The notes: generated from the letters alone by a model not told the origin. A stretch of DNA of 64,000 nt from Prochilodus magdalenae (GCA_024036415.1 JAMWET010003455.1:262001-326000); one strand, 5' to 3'; positions 1 to 13,702 are shown, counted from the first letter of the stretch. Program-made: numbers and translations.

Positions 1-34
1 TAAATGGATGCAACTTAACACACCTGAAGGAGTG

Positions 35-64
35 TCCGAATACCATTCGGACTTTTTTTTTTTG
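35..64 (+). other. perfect 8-bp hairpin followed by T-run
   Basis: GTCCGAAT and ATTCGGAC form a perfect 8-bp inverted repeat around a 3-nt loop (35-53), followed at once by 11 T. It looks like a bacterial intrinsic terminator, but in this vertebrate context it is more likely a repeat fragment or, at most, a Pol III-type stop. Confidence 0.5.
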
Positions 65-440
65 GTTTTTGTAAGCTAATTAAAATATCTCAGGATACTG
101 AGACACAGTTAATGAAACCGGGACTGGACGATCAGCAACCATCCCACTTGGTTTCTTTAGAGTTCAGTTTAAATCCCATCTGGTCAGTCACCATAAAGCA
201 TCAAGTGATTAAGACATCCTTGTAAACGTTTACAGTTACAGTTACGTCTATGGGGGGCACTAGTCATTAATATGAGATGTGCAGGTTTAATGTTTGCCAA
301 TCACTTGTCAGTCATTTCAAATAAAACCGTTTCTTTTTCAACACAATGCATGTCGAATACTGAGCAAACCTGCAGAGGAACTGATCTGCAGCTGTATATG
401 TTTGTTTGGAGCACGTTTTCTTAGGGAAAAAGGAAGGGTG

Positions 441-690
441 TTTTTAGCTTTCGTTTTAGCAGTTTTGTGGTTTCTTTTCCTGTTGTTTTAGACCTTTTTT
501 TTTTTTTTATATAAAAGCTTTGGTTAGGAGCCAGACTCATGACACTGTTGAGTTCATTGAGATTTTTTTTAGCTTTCGTTTTAGCACTGTGTTTTTGTTT
601 CTGTTGTTTTCAAACCTTTTTTTTTTTGTTTAATGAAAGCTTTGGTTAAGAGCCAGACTTGTGACTCTCTGGAGTTTGTTGAAGTCCCCA
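441..690 (+). repeat. imperfect tandem duplication, ~125-bp unit
   Basis: Two adjacent copies (about 441-565 and 566-690) share in the same order the blocks TTTAGCTTTCGTTTTAGCA, a poly-T run, AAAGCTTTGGTTA and GAGCCAGACT. The copies differ by small indels in the poly-T tracts. Confidence 0.75.
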
Positions 691-2027
691 GCATATAGGG
701 ACTTGTAGGAAATGTTGACTTTTATCCTCTGTTTTTCTAGCCTTATCTCTCTGCCAAGGTGGAATGTTGTAAGTGTCTGGTATCAGCAGAGTCATATCTT
801 TGTGTAAGCAAATCCTCCTTTATTACCAGCTTGATTAAATGAATATGGGTATGAATAAATGAGCACAGTGTTGGCCCGATTCTCAATACTCATATCATCG
901 TTGATGCATCCTTTGCCTAGAGTGTTTTTTTCTGTCATGAAACTCGAAAGCAAAATGTGATTGGTTGATTCCTCTGTACCTAATAGGCCTAATAAATCGG
1001 ATAGCTCACTTGAGCAAAATAATGTTTGGGCAGCTTCCTATTAGGCATTTCAATGAATTTAACCCAATAGTTGCCAACCAAAACAGAGTTTAACAAGCAT
1101 GCTAAAAATAAAATACATGACATTTGATTATTTCACAGAATCATTGGGCCTTCTCTAAAGGCCTAGAAAGCCTTGAGGGTTGCCCACTGGAATGCATGAC
1201 TAGAATAACACACCTGATGCAGCTGATTAAATTCTTTTGGCAAGATTTACTAGTTGAATGGAACAGATGGAACAGGTGGGACAAATTAGGATTGGAACTA
1301 AATTATTCAGTTAGATGTGCTTGGACAAAATAACTGTGAGTTTTATAACTGTAGCTTCCAGTTGTTTGTGTTCATTTATTCTTTGACATCAGCAACTGGT
1401 AAAAATTTCAGGTGAGTAAGATGTAAATCTCATGTGTAAACCAAAAATGACATTGCTTTTTTTTTTGGTGCTCTCTCTTGATGCTTTTAAAATCAGTGAT
1501 TTATTTACTATAAACATGGAACATTGTTTGCCAGCTTGATCTACTATGCGGTATATAAACTTGGATTCATGACATTGTCAGCTGTTTAGGCATAACTTCC
1601 TTGAGTAGGTGGAACCCTTTATTGTGGAAGTGGAACCCTTTGGTGTCACCTGTGTTTTTAAGAGTTTGGGATGGTGATTTGACCAACACTTGCCTGACCA
1701 TAGGCTGTATTCCAGTGTTTCCCAATCCTGCCCTGGGGAATGAGTTACATTACAAAAAAGTGAAGCTTAGAAAGTGAACCTTGCAGTTTATAGACAGGTC
1801 GTCATGCTTCGGACAAAAATGCTACTTGTATTCCTTTTGAATAATACGTAAAGCCCCAGGGGGCCTAAACCTGTGTTTGCTTTATAAGGTGGTTAATTTT
1901 GCTCTGGTGGACACATAGTACATACAGTATGTCCCATGAATAAATTCACAGTGTCCACTGAGTAGCTGAAATGTTTTGTGAAAATTCTCTCTATATGTAA
2001 ACTGGGTGTTCTTAATCTTGTCTTGAG

Positions 2028-2462
2028 CAGTGGTGGACGAAGTGCACAAGCCATGTACTTGAGTGAAAGTAGAGATACTCAAGGTAAAATATTCCTCCAG
2101 TAAAAGTCCTCCTTTTAGACCTCCAGTGAGTAAAAGTATTTACCTTCTAATGAACTTAAGTATTAAAAGTAACATGGCTTATTATGTCTGTAATATCCTA
2201 TTATCATTTCTTTTAATAGAAGGTCATTAATTAGTCTGACACTGATGTCTATTCAAATGATCATAAACACAGAACACTGAAGGAGAACAGCTTCCATTAG
2301 CTATAACTATAAAAAAAACAAAACTTTTTGCAAACAAGCAAATTTTCACTTTAAGATTTATTTGAAACTTAATTACACCAGTGCATGTATGCATATTTCT
2401 ATATAGTGGTCTAATTATCCACCAGGTCAGGAAAAATATTATTTGGTTACTGTCCACCACTG
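2028..2462. mobile_element. hAT-type non-autonomous element (MITE)
   Basis: The 435-bp element has perfect 11-bp terminal inverted repeats: CAGTGGTGGAC at 2028-2038 and GTCCACCACTG at 2452-2462. It is flanked by near-identical 8-bp direct repeats, GTCTTGAG at 2020-2027 and GTCATGAG at 2463-2470, which differ by one base. An 8-bp target duplication with CAG...CTG ends is typical of hAT transposons. There is no transposase, so it would depend on another copy. Confidence 0.75.
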
Positions 2463-3116
2463 GTCATGAGTATGTAAGCATCATTCTCATCAAACACAAG
2501 GCTGACTTCTTGTTGATTTTCCTTGTGCTAAATAATAAGAATGATTCTCTGTTTGCTAATTTGACTTCTTAAACCTCTCACAACAGAATGGTCAGCCAGC
2601 ACCAGCATTCTACCAATTTATTTTTACAAGGACTTTTGCAAGTTTTTTTTTTTTTGGTGCCTGAGGCATTATAATTACTGCTAAAGTGGAATAGGGTTAT
2701 TCTAACAAGAACCTATGAATGTTTCTGTGCAGATATCAAGGGCGCATTCTAGGTTAACAACTACGGGATAACTTGTGCAGATTTTTACATTGATTACAGC
2801 AACTTTAACAAACACAAGGTCTACTACCAAAAGTACCTACATGCACACTTACACTTTAAAGTGTCTAAGTCTTAGTAAAGATCTTAGAACACCGAACCAC
2901 TTCTGTAGGTATCTCATTTACATTTACAAATCAACAATACAATATAACTTGCATGACTAATGAGTTCACTTACACAACTCGAACATAGGACGCATGAATT
3001 TACAATATGCATGAAAGGAGTGCATGTTTTATATAAACTAATAACCCCCCCCATACTGTAATTCTTTAATGAAATATATTTTTATTTTAATTTGCTGCAA
3101 ACAAAACATAGCAATT

Positions 3117-3140
3117 GTGATTATTATTATTATTATTATT

Positions 3141-3179
<39 letters not shown>

Positions 3180-3180
3180 A
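3117..3180. repeat. (TTA)n(TTG)n microsatellite
   Basis: A run of TTA units passes into a run of TTG units. It is a simple repeat in intergenic sequence. Confidence 0.95.
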
Positions 3181-3479
3181 TAATTATTTTTTTTTGATGT
3201 AAAACAGTCTTGTGAAGCCACTTATTGACCCATAATTCAGTTAATGCTATACATCTTTTCGTATCTACAAGCTAATGTGTAGGTAGTATGTTTATAAGAG
3301 TAAGGAAGATGGTAAAACATTTGCATGCTTAAAGTGCAGATACACACTTAAAAAACAATTACATAATTTGGTAACAGACAACTCAAATAAATACTTTGCA
3401 TGAAAAAGAATTATTATTTTATTATTTTAGATGAACCGAGGCAATATTTTACATCTATTAAACCTTAAGAACACAAAAT

Positions 3480-4300
3480 ACACAAAAACCTTCTACAGAA
3501 TTCCACTTTATATAATTATGTACATTATGTACAACAGATTAAAAAAAATTACAAAACATAAAACAATAGATTTAGAATGATAACACTTGCCCACTGCTTT
3601 GCTTTTTTAATTGTACAAGACCTTTTCATGTTGATTTAAAAAATGTACCATGTAAACTACCATTCAGAACATTATAAAAAAAATTACATAGGAGTTTTCC
3701 TTTACTATGTAGCATCTGAATGTCTCTGAAAAAAAAGTTATTAGAAAAAGGAAAATATGATTGTATACATTCAGAAAAATGACACTCGCCAGGCACAAGT
3801 TCATATGTACATATTTATATATAGTGGTCTATTTACCCACAAAGTCAGGAACAATATGTTGCAGATATGCTGATGCTTTGATGTGTATTTATAAGTTTAT
3901 GTTTGCATTAACTCCATCCTGCTTTACCTGCCTTCCTCCAGGTAGTCCTGGATGTAGTCCAGGCCTAAAATGGACATTTCCATTGATACCAAGAATCCAT
4001 GAATAAGCTTGAGTCGATTATGTTTTTATGTACATATAAGCTGAAAGGAACTAAAAATAATGCATACTGTAGTGGAGTAAAAACTAAGATATTTGAGTTT
4101 GAAATGAAGTGGAGTTAAAGTACAAAGTCGGCCAAAATGGATATACTTCAGCTATAAGTACAGATACATAACTACAATTCCACTTTTATATGATTATGTA
4201 CATTTACCTATTAAAATAGGAAAAAAAAATATTTTACAAGACTTTTTCATGTTGATTTGAAATTTACTATGTAAACTACCATTCAGAACACTATACAAAT
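3480..4300. repeat. diverged duplicated segments related to the hAT-type element
   Basis: 3480-3690 and about 4160-4300 share a series of blocks, such as AATTCCACTTT with TTATGTACATT, and TTTTCATGTTGATTT followed by ATGTAAACTACCATTCAGAA. In addition, 3800-3870 resembles the interior of the 2028-2462 element (ATATAGTGGTCTA, then GTCAGGAA). The region probably holds further rearranged copies of the same repeat family. Confidence 0.55.
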
Positions 4301-5585
4301 TGATAAAACCTAAAAACAATTTGGTTTTACTATACTGCATATTGCTTTTTATTTTTTATTTCCATGAAATTTTATTTTAGTTTTATGTTAAAAAATGTTA
4401 TTTAAAATGTAGCATTTATTTTACCATTCTACTTAAATACTTTAAATAACACAGTGCAAAGCTAAATTGTATTTATATGTACCTAATTCTTGAAGCTGTA
4501 CAGCTTTCTCAGCTTTGTGCATAGTTGTTCTTGTAATCAATGGTCCTGATTTAAACAGTAGTTTTTTCTTTGGAGATTTCTTTAAAAATTACAAACTTGT
4601 GAGATTTAGATCAAAATAATCTTTTGACACAAAAGTGTTCCCGAAACAATAAAACAACTATGAACAATTTAGACTACAGATTTTTTTTTTGAAAATCGTC
4701 AATTTTTTTTTCCTTTTTCAGTGCATTACAAGTGCTTTAAACATAAGTGTTTAATACGCTCTATGACTATTTAATAATGTACTAAAGAGCAAGCAGCTAA
4801 TAATCTGTTGACTTGTTAAGATTTAATAAGCCTTAAACATTAAAAAGGCATTATAAAGTCCTATAATTAAGTGTTCTTAACTATCCTCTTAATACTACCA
4901 GCAACTAATTGTGCAGGAACCTAGAAATGATAGTTTTAAATGAAAAAGCTCCAAAGTTAGCACTGTTACCCATCACCAACAAATCATAGAGAAACTAAAT
5001 ACAAAAAAGCACCAATGTTTATGCTTAAGATTCGAGTGTAAAGTAGATTTATTTTCTCACACATGTACTCGATTATAAACCTGATACACTTAAAAAGTAT
5101 CTGAAAATCTCTACACACAATGTCGAATTACCCAATTTGAATACAAATTCAGCCGCATTGTCATTATAGCTTTCAAAAGCTTTTCTTACTTACATTTGCA
5201 GGGATGACACAGCATGTTCCTTCATGCCGTCCACATAGGAAGGCACTTTCAAGCTGGGTTTTAGCTCTTTAGAAGAAACTGGCATGTACGGCCAGTGTGT
5301 TGGAGGTCTTTTGTCGCGAATGGAAGCTTAAAAAATGGCAATATGGAGGCATAGCAGGGTGAAGACAAACAGCTATGCCAACATCTTGCCATCTTTTCAC
5401 TCCAAAGATCACATGACAAGTTTCCTTAGAGCAGGAAAAGAACTAACTCTTACACTAACACTTCAGAATGTACTTACGGTTTTTGTTCAGCTGTTTTGTC
5501 CTGTAAGTCTCACATGTAAATGTATACATGTGAATGAGCACCGAACTGCTTAGCACGGGAGTGAGTAACTGAATGAGTGAATGCT

Positions 5586-5657
<72 letters not shown>

Positions 5658-5672
5658 GCTCTCTCTCTCTCA
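5586..5672. repeat. (CT)n microsatellite
   Basis: About 85 bp of nearly pure CT dinucleotide. The Arg/Glu-rich open frame on the opposite strand is a by-product. Confidence 0.95.
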
Positions 5673-6544
5673 TTCTCTCCACAGTAGTAGTCAGTACCTA
5701 GGTGGTTCCTGAGTCATAACCTGCCTTCACTGGAACTCAGTTTGGACTGGTAAGATGTGGGAGCAGATTTACTGCATGTTCAGTAATGTCACTGAGTCAA
5801 ACTGAGCTTACACTACAGTGACTCAGCAGCAACTTTTGTTGTCCACTGAGCCTCTTATTTCCTCTTTTCCTTTTTTCTAAGTACACAAGCAAGACAATTC
5901 TAAATCTGAAGTCTATAAACTGTTAATTCTAAAGTAGTTCAAGATTAAAAATTCCTAATGCGATGATCAATACACATATTTGTCCAAATATCTGTTAATT
6001 CTGAGATAAAAAATGTATTACTTTTTTTTTTATGCATTTCGTGTTTTAAAAGATTTTTAAATGAGCCACTAAACTTTAGCTTAGTGTTTGTTTGAGTGTT
6101 ATCTTAAGCCCTAATCCAATCAGTTTATTATAGTCTTTATAAAATGTTAAATGGCTAGATCAGCTGTGATGAATGATCAGGTTTGGAGTGAACACTGCAG
6201 AGCTAGTCAACAATACATGTCACATGACTTTAGATAGAAGTTGACAGAAATTTAGAACACTGTAACTTGGCTAAAGTTAGAGTAACCTGTAACACACAAC
6301 CTGTTAGTGTAGTTTTCAGGAAACCTGAAATAACAACGTCCAGTATCACATTGCTGGTTTGCATTGATAGCCTTCAGGAAACCAGAGATACAGACCCTGA
6401 AATCACTGAAATCACCTTAAGAAGTGAACTTGCCTAATTTACACTGGTAGCATTTGAATAATGTTATTTACAGTACTTTCAGGCAGATGTACATATATGT
6501 ACTCAAGCATGTAAGTTACTACTTCTAACAGGAATAGTTTGCTA

Positions 6545-6605
6545 ACTGGTTGTAAGCACTTTGAATTGCCCTTGTGTATGAAAGGTGCTATACAAATAAA
6601 CTTGC
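6545..6605 (+). repeat. retroposon 3'-tail-like fragment
   Basis: The stretch ending GTGCTATACAAATAAACTTG resembles the 3' tails of fish LINE or SINE families, from memory of such tails. The family cannot be assigned by eye. Confidence 0.4.
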
Positions 6606-9600
6606 GTTGCCTTCAATGTCTGGGGTAATTTTTACATTACTTTTTTCCTTGGACATTATTAAACACAAATCATTGAAAACATTTAAAACAGTTAAAACAG
6701 TAAAAAGAAATTTGTGTGCTGCACATCTGCCACATCTGTACTGTTGATGACCGTTAGTTTTCCAGAAAAACAGAAAAACTACTGACTCAGCACACATTTA
6801 TAATGAAATCCAGTGGTAATATGTTTCAGCATCTACCTACTGACTTCTACGATAAGCATATTCCAAGCGAATATTTTTCTCTTCTTTTCTAGGAACAGGG
6901 AAACAGATTTGTCTTTAGTAATTTAGAGTATGCTACAAAGGCGAAGGATGCTGCCAATCCTTGACCAGTAGACTTACCGCTCTTTTCCAACACATCTGAT
7001 TCCACTTAGCAGCTTATTACAAGCACTTCCCAAAATGAGTAAGTGTCTTACAACTCTGCAGAGGGTCCAAGTTTGTCTAGAATCTCCATCTCAGCACTAC
7101 GAAATCCTTAACTAATGCTTAATCAGATTTTTTTTTTTTTTTAAATTTGGCTTTAATGAGTCATTTCCTGGGCAGAGCAGAACAGTCACCACGCCTGGAC
7201 TCTCCTCCCACACTGTAAACACGCATCAGGCCTGATATGTCAATCACAACACGTTCCGTCAAACCCAAAAGGCTGGCACGAGGCTGACGCCCTCTAACCT
7301 CGCCCTTTAAGTATGTTGGCCCATATAGGTTGAAAAAAGAAAATCTTGCATCAGCCATAATCACACCATGTTTGCCTTATTTGTTGGTCAATGGTACTTT
7401 CACTGTGTGAAACATGTGAAGTATTTCTTCTACATGAAAACCTGTTGGCAACAAGCATTTTTAACCCTTTCAAATAATTTTAATTATAAGTGACTGTAAT
7501 GTGGGTTTACACTTCAGTTCCCCCCATAACTACATTGCAAAGTAGTTACTGAGTAATTTAACGTAACCATTTTATTGTTCATAGAAAACACTACTAGACT
7601 GAACAATAAAAACTGGATGGCTTACCTCAGTAGGGTATCAGTTTCCTAGACACATTAATACCAAGCACAGATTAATACTATTTGTAGTGGTGACGTAATC
7701 GTTGGCACTCTAGTTTAGTCCAAGACTATGCCTAATAGATCTACACAAATCTGACCATTGAGTCACATTTTTTAGATAAAGATACAAAGTTAAGACAAGA
7801 CTAAATAGGTTTTACTGGCTAGAGTAATCCTGTAAACTCTGACAATATTAGTCAAAACTATTCAGTTATTAACTTTGATACACTGTCCAGTACCCACTAA
7901 GGATTATTCAGTAACCAGTGAATCAGATGTGTATCTTCTATAGCTGTTTGAGTGCGGAATTGAACTAATGCCTCAGTCAAATCATTTTTGTCCAAGAATA
8001 TTTGTTTTATAATTTAAGCTTTGAGCTGCACTTTACATTGTGTGGGGATTTGATGATAAATAGAATAGAAATTTAATAAACTCTCTTTAAAGTTTTTGCT
8101 TTTAACTGAAAACCTTTTTGGAAGTACTTGTTTTTCTTTGGACAGCGGCAATATAAATGGATATGTGTGGTTTCCTGGACATGGGTTAAGTTTAGTCTTA
8201 AACTAAATTGCTGTACCAATAGTAAATCACCTTTGATAAATCTACAATTAGGCTTAATCTGAGTAAACTGGCACTAAGGGCGCTGGAATTAGGCCTTGTT
8301 TTGGCCTTTTAGTGGAGAATCTTCATTCAGAATGCTGCGTAGTCCTGCACTAGGCTCAGTCCCTCTCTGGGAAACCAGCTAATCTTAAACTTAAATTTGA
8401 CCTCTTAGGGCCAGGCCCACATTAGGCCTAAAGCTAGACTAAAAAGATTTTTTATGGTGATTCACCATTTGTGCTGCAGTTTGGTCCAGGGATTGGATCC
8501 TTATGTCAGGAAATTAGCCCTCAGGTTTGTCCTCTTACTAGACTTATAACTTGATTTCTAAAAATTTATATCAGCTCTTAGAAACATATCCTCATATCTA
8601 CATAAATAATACGGAAACTAGAAGAAGGAATAAAAAGAAGGAGAAGGAGGAGGCAAAAAACATACTTTCCATTTCATTCCAAGAGATCACACTAACTTTA
8701 AGTCATTGCTTTTGTTCAGTTTATCATGAAATTAACCAGGTCGGGTTTTTCCAAATTCCAAAAACTGAAAAAAAGCTGTTTTGTTCAGATAGCAGACACA
8801 TGTAGGCAGAGAATTCTGTCCCTTACTATCATAACTACAGGACTTATACATTTAATTCATAATAATTACTGGATTGTTTATATTGGTAGCTGAGCAGTAT
8901 ATCTTAAGATTAATAACTTAAGAAGACTAATTAACTATAAATTATAACTCAGCTTTAAATTATTTATTAACTATATGCCATAACAACACCACTCATTTGA
9001 TTCAAATGTGTTTTTTATTTTTGCCATGTGCATCAAATATGTTAGATTGGCAAAATGACTAACGTAAGCAAACAGAAAGAAAATAGTGCTTTTGTAAGCA
9101 GGTGATTTTATAGCCATATTGCAGAATTAGGCCGGAAGGGTTTTTTCTCTTGTCTCTCATGTGTTATGTCTGTCTGAGAGAGAAAAAGAAGGAATCATGC
9201 TTTTGGTTTAAATTAGTGCTCTAAAAGTGTTTTGCTTACTCGGTTTATTCAGCGTCTCGGCTTAACCTTCTGTCCAGTGACTCGCCCTGACTCATGCCCT
9301 ATGCGGTACTTTGAGCTCCACGTTTTTGCCTCATTTATGAGTCTGGACGCTGGTGATTCACCAAACCCACTACAACTGGGACCCATTTACACTATGACAG
9401 CATCAGCAACTTTAGCAGCAGTGTATGAGTTAAGCGGCCCTTTCCCAGCAACTTTCAACATTTCTGAATTAAAAACTTAATCAAATTCACTGTCAACAAA
9501 AGTTCATTTACATGAAGCCCTTATCTTATCACATAATTTACTGTAAGTCATAAAGCAAAGGTGATAAAGCTGTGACCGTAGATCGACTATGACATTATCT

Positions 9601-11261
9601 TGAGACTACTATAGCAAGGCTTCAGCTTAAGAATTTCTATTTTCATATGCCTGTATTTATATAAAGTAAGTATATAGGAAGAGCAATGGATTCACACATA
9701 CATGGAATCATATAATGAAAACTTTAAAAAGTTTAAAAACTTTAAAAAATTAAATTGTGGAGGTTTTAGATTAAATAAAATCCTAAACAATAAATCTCAC
9801 TCTATTGTTTCCTGTCTTTTCTATGTGGGCAGAATGATCTCTTCCAAGAAGCTAGAGGGATGTGTTTCTACAAAGTGCATTGACATAGTTCTCTTCCCTA
9901 GAAGTTTTGTCATCAAGTCTAATCTGCTACCAGTTCAGGATTCCCTCCAAAACCATATATGCACAGTTTATGCATTGTCATTATTCTAATACATATTGTT
10001 GTAATAAGCATTTAATTAAAGGAATAAGGAATGTTTTTTAGCCTAATCTCAATCTGCCATATCTGTAACATAGAGTCTGTTACCATAGATAGTAAAAATT
10101 GACCAATTTACCTGTACTTAATGAAAGAACTTGCTGACTCAAAATGCGTTCAATAAACACAGAATTGAATTAAACAGAATGAAATGACAACAGGCAGATT
10201 TTGATACTGTGTTTTCTGAGAAATTACTGTCTATGGTAATGGACTGTTAGCTACAGATATAGCTGGTAGACGTTAGCTTGTAGTGTTACTTTAAACAAAC
10301 ACTAACTATCAGGTTAGAAAAGTAACACAGTAGTTAAAGCATATTTGAATGAATTGAATTGCCTTACCTTATTGAAATCAGCTAATCAGAGGCTTCAGTT
10401 GCATCTCCTTGCTAAATGTCTATGTACTCTGTTTCTACATCTCTCTGTCTTTCTCTCTGTCCTCTGCACTCTGATTGTAAGCAGCAAGTGGGAGTGCTTT
10501 TATAGGCTTTTCTGATTACACTGGAAGTTTGTTCACCGTGAGGGAGCTTGCCTTTACACTACTAGATGGGAATCCCCTCTCCCTACTCTGGAATAGAGTA
10601 CTACCCAAAAAATGATGGTGAAAGGGAAAGGAGTCCTCATGACATTTTGTCCTTTATCAGATCCTCACACTCCTGTGTGACTGCATTCAGTGGTATTATC
10701 TAATGCTTATTCGGAAGAACCTAAAGTGCTTTTTTCCCAAGAACTGAATGTGTAATTATTTAAATACGCCAGAAATGCTTTTGAAATTTGGACCAGGAAG
10801 TTATTCTTGTTTGCTTCCCTGAGGACAGAACGTGTTTGTAAAAGGGGGAAAACCATCACTGAACCTAAGAAATCCATAGAATATTTAAATTACTGAAAAG
10901 AAGTATAGGCTACAAGAAAGTCAAAAGATCTCATGAACGCAGCCATAGCCTCATGTGCCTTGCTGGTAAAACGTGACTGAGTGGGTGGTGCTGACAATTT
11001 CTGCAGTTCCTCTATTCTGTCACATAGGGGCAGTAAAACACAGTGGTTCACATCCAGGCAAGGTTAGTGGGCAAACAGGACAGGGGATTTCCCACTGAGA
11101 CAGTTTTGTCAATGCACACAACAAGCCTGTTCCAACAACAAACCTGTATGAAAACTTTTCTATGGAAAACCTTTATTTTAACAGAGCAGGACTAGACCAG
11201 AGCAGAATAACAAAAAATCCCTATATGCATTACTAGAGAAATTATTGGATACATTTAATGG

Positions 11262-11430
11262 AATACACCCAGACTGGCCAGTTTATTAAAAACACCTGCC
11301 TTGTATCTACACCTGTTAGCCATTTTATCGGAAAAAGGGGCACATTGTAGGTTTGCAGTTACCGGCTATAGCCCATCTGCACAATTTGTCAGCCTTCCCA
11401 CTCATAGAACGAGACCTCCACAGAACCACT
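11262..11430. repeat. dispersed fish-type repeat fragment
   Basis: The string CCAGTTTATTAAAAACACCT and the following 140 bp resemble a repeat very common in ostariophysan genomes, from memory. A second piece, reverse complemented, seems to lie at 22980-23340. Confidence 0.45.
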
Positions 11431-11666
11431 GCTAATTTACAAGTACATAGTTTTCAGCAGCCATGACCCTGTATCTTTAGGCCTACTGGAGAAACATGCC
11501 TGGTGGTTCCTCAAGAAGCTGCTTGAGACAGGTTTAAGAGTGGAGAAATGTAATGGAGGGCTACCTTGTAGAACATACAAGTGTTTCATGGTCACTACAT
11601 CATATTGTTTTACAGTAATCACTGATGATGTGCGAAGATAAAGTATAAGAGCGCGCTTAGCCTTTA

Positions 11667-11779
11667 GAGTGTGTGTATGTCTGTGTGTGTGTTTTTGTGT
11701 GTGTGTGTGTGTGTGTGTGTTTCTGTGTGTGTGTGTGTGTGTGTATGCTTGTGTTTGTGTGTGTGTGTGTGTGTATGCT

Positions 11780-11812
<33 letters not shown>

Positions 11813-11867
11813 ATGCTTGTGTTTGTGTGTGTGTGTATGCTTGTGTTTGTGTGTGTGTGTGTATGCT

Positions 11868-11921
<54 letters not shown>

Positions 11922-12127
11922 TGTGTTTGTGTGTGTGCTTGTGTCTGTGTGTGTGTGTGTGATTGTGTATGTGTGTGTGTGTGTGTGTGTGCTTGTGTTT
12001 GTGTGTGTGTGTGTGATTGTGTATGTGTGTGTGTGTGTGCTTGTGTTTGTGTGTGTGTGTGTGATTGTGTATGTGTGTGTGTGTGTGTGTGCTTGTGTTT
12101 GTGTGTGTGTGTGTGTGCTTGTGTGTA
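11667..12127. repeat. (GT)n compound satellite array
   Basis: About 460 bp of GT dinucleotide is broken regularly by GCTTGTGTTTGTG and GATTGTGTATGTG interruptions, so a higher-order unit is superimposed on the dinucleotide. The Cys/Val- and His/Thr-rich open frames here are artefacts of the repeat. Confidence 0.95.
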
Positions 12128-13424
12128 TTAAACATTAAATATGGATTTCTTCTTTTAGAAGCTTTAAATGTCTGTGTTCAGCCCAGAACTGCCTTTTTCA
12201 AATTCTCCATTCCACCTTAAACACTACAGCGGTTGCAATCTGAGGCTCACACATGCAATGGAAATTTAGAATAAGAAGCTAATCTTAGTCTCGTCACAAA
12301 GTGTGAGAAAGGTCATTAGCTTAGTGCTAACAAACTGTTAAAATCCTACAAGAACACAAGCAGAAGTTAGGAGGTGGGTCTAATCACCTAATAAGGTTTT
12401 AATATTCACAGTTAAGCATTTCAGAGCACACCCAGTTTTGGTTTGTCCCAGAACATGTTTCTTTCTCTTGTCATTTTTAAGGGCTTTTGTAGCTATTTCA
12501 GAGAGAACAGCGTGCTGCTGCTTTCTGGAGGTGTGCAAAAAATGAGAACTCTACTAATCTATCCCTCTCTCTCTCTCTCTCTTTTTTTCTTCTTTGTAGT
12601 TGCGGTTTTATCATTTGATGTGTTACAGATAGGACGAGGGTTAAAGGCCTAGTTACACTACAACTAGCTGTGACTATTGCAAGTGAGTCATTTAAGTGAT
12701 GTATGGGATTTCATTTCAATTCTGCACCTGTAAAGGTTGAACCATGTAGATGATAATAATGATGATGATCTGGAACCTAAAGGGATAAACTTTGGGCCCA
12801 GAGGGCTGGAATCCAGCACAGTTTTGTATAAGCACCTAATAAACCTGGTTATTAACTCAAAAATTTAATCAAGTGTGTTAGTACGGTTAGATCACCAAAC
12901 AGTTCTGGGCTAAGGCCCTCAAGCATAAAGCAGAAAGAAATTCATATAAAGCAATATTTTTCCTGATAAGAAGTCGCTCTGGATTAAATTATAGTTTCCA
13001 GAGTGTTTCCAGGCATGCAGTAAATCCCACAAACACACAGGCAGCTGATTAACTGGTATTCAAACAACACGTTTTGATTCGTTTGCACAAAGCCGCACAA
13101 CCAACCAGCTAACTGCTGTTAAGGAGTATGCAAGGTGTAAAAAGACTTTAAAAGACAATACAAATATTGATGAGTAATTTAACATTATGAGATTTAATTA
13201 CATATATAAGTTTATTGTACTGCTAGCCGTTTTATTGTTTTTTTGGCAATTGATTTAAAAAAAATAAATAATATATAGAGCCACTTGAACTGACATGGTA
13301 GCGATGTCACTGCTGCACTGAGAATACTCCACCTATAGTGTACATAATGAAGTGGCTGGGTGCTATGCTTATTATAAACATATTTGTTACATCATTGCTT
13401 CCTTATTTCTACATTATAAACAAA

Positions 13425-13640
13425 TCACTTTTATTGTCACGTCACATTTTTACAGGTGTGAAGGTGAGTGAAAAACAAAAAATATACATTAGACAATAAA
13501 TATATACAATACTAAGCACAAAATCTCTGTTTATACTAATTTAAAGCTATATAAAGTAATATAAAGTTATGAATAAAAACTATGATATATACAGATTACC
13601 GTATAGCACTATGGTAAGGCTGAGGTAGATGAGAGGTACA
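13425..13640. repeat. possible retroposon-derived fragment
   Basis: TTTTATTGTCACGTCAC followed by an ACAGGTGTGAAGGTGAGTGAAA block resembles a widespread fish repeat. It directly precedes the AT microsatellite. The family is not assigned. Confidence 0.4.
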
Positions 13641-13664
13641 GGGTATATACAGGGCATAGAATAT

Positions 13665-13665
<1 letters not shown>

Positions 13666-13702
<37 letters not shown>

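Noticed and set aside
35..64. Bacterial rho-independent terminator
   Set aside because: The window is clearly vertebrate (spliced HGFAC and DOK7), so a bacterial terminator is not expected.
7161..7364. 67-residue minus-strand frame in a GC-richer patch
   Set aside because: No recognised family, splice partner or promoter. Composition and flanks suggest a repeat or chance.
11437..12135. Long His/Thr-rich open frame on the minus strand, and Cys/Val-rich frames on the plus strand
   Set aside because: They are translations of the GT microsatellite in every phase, with no splice context or domain.
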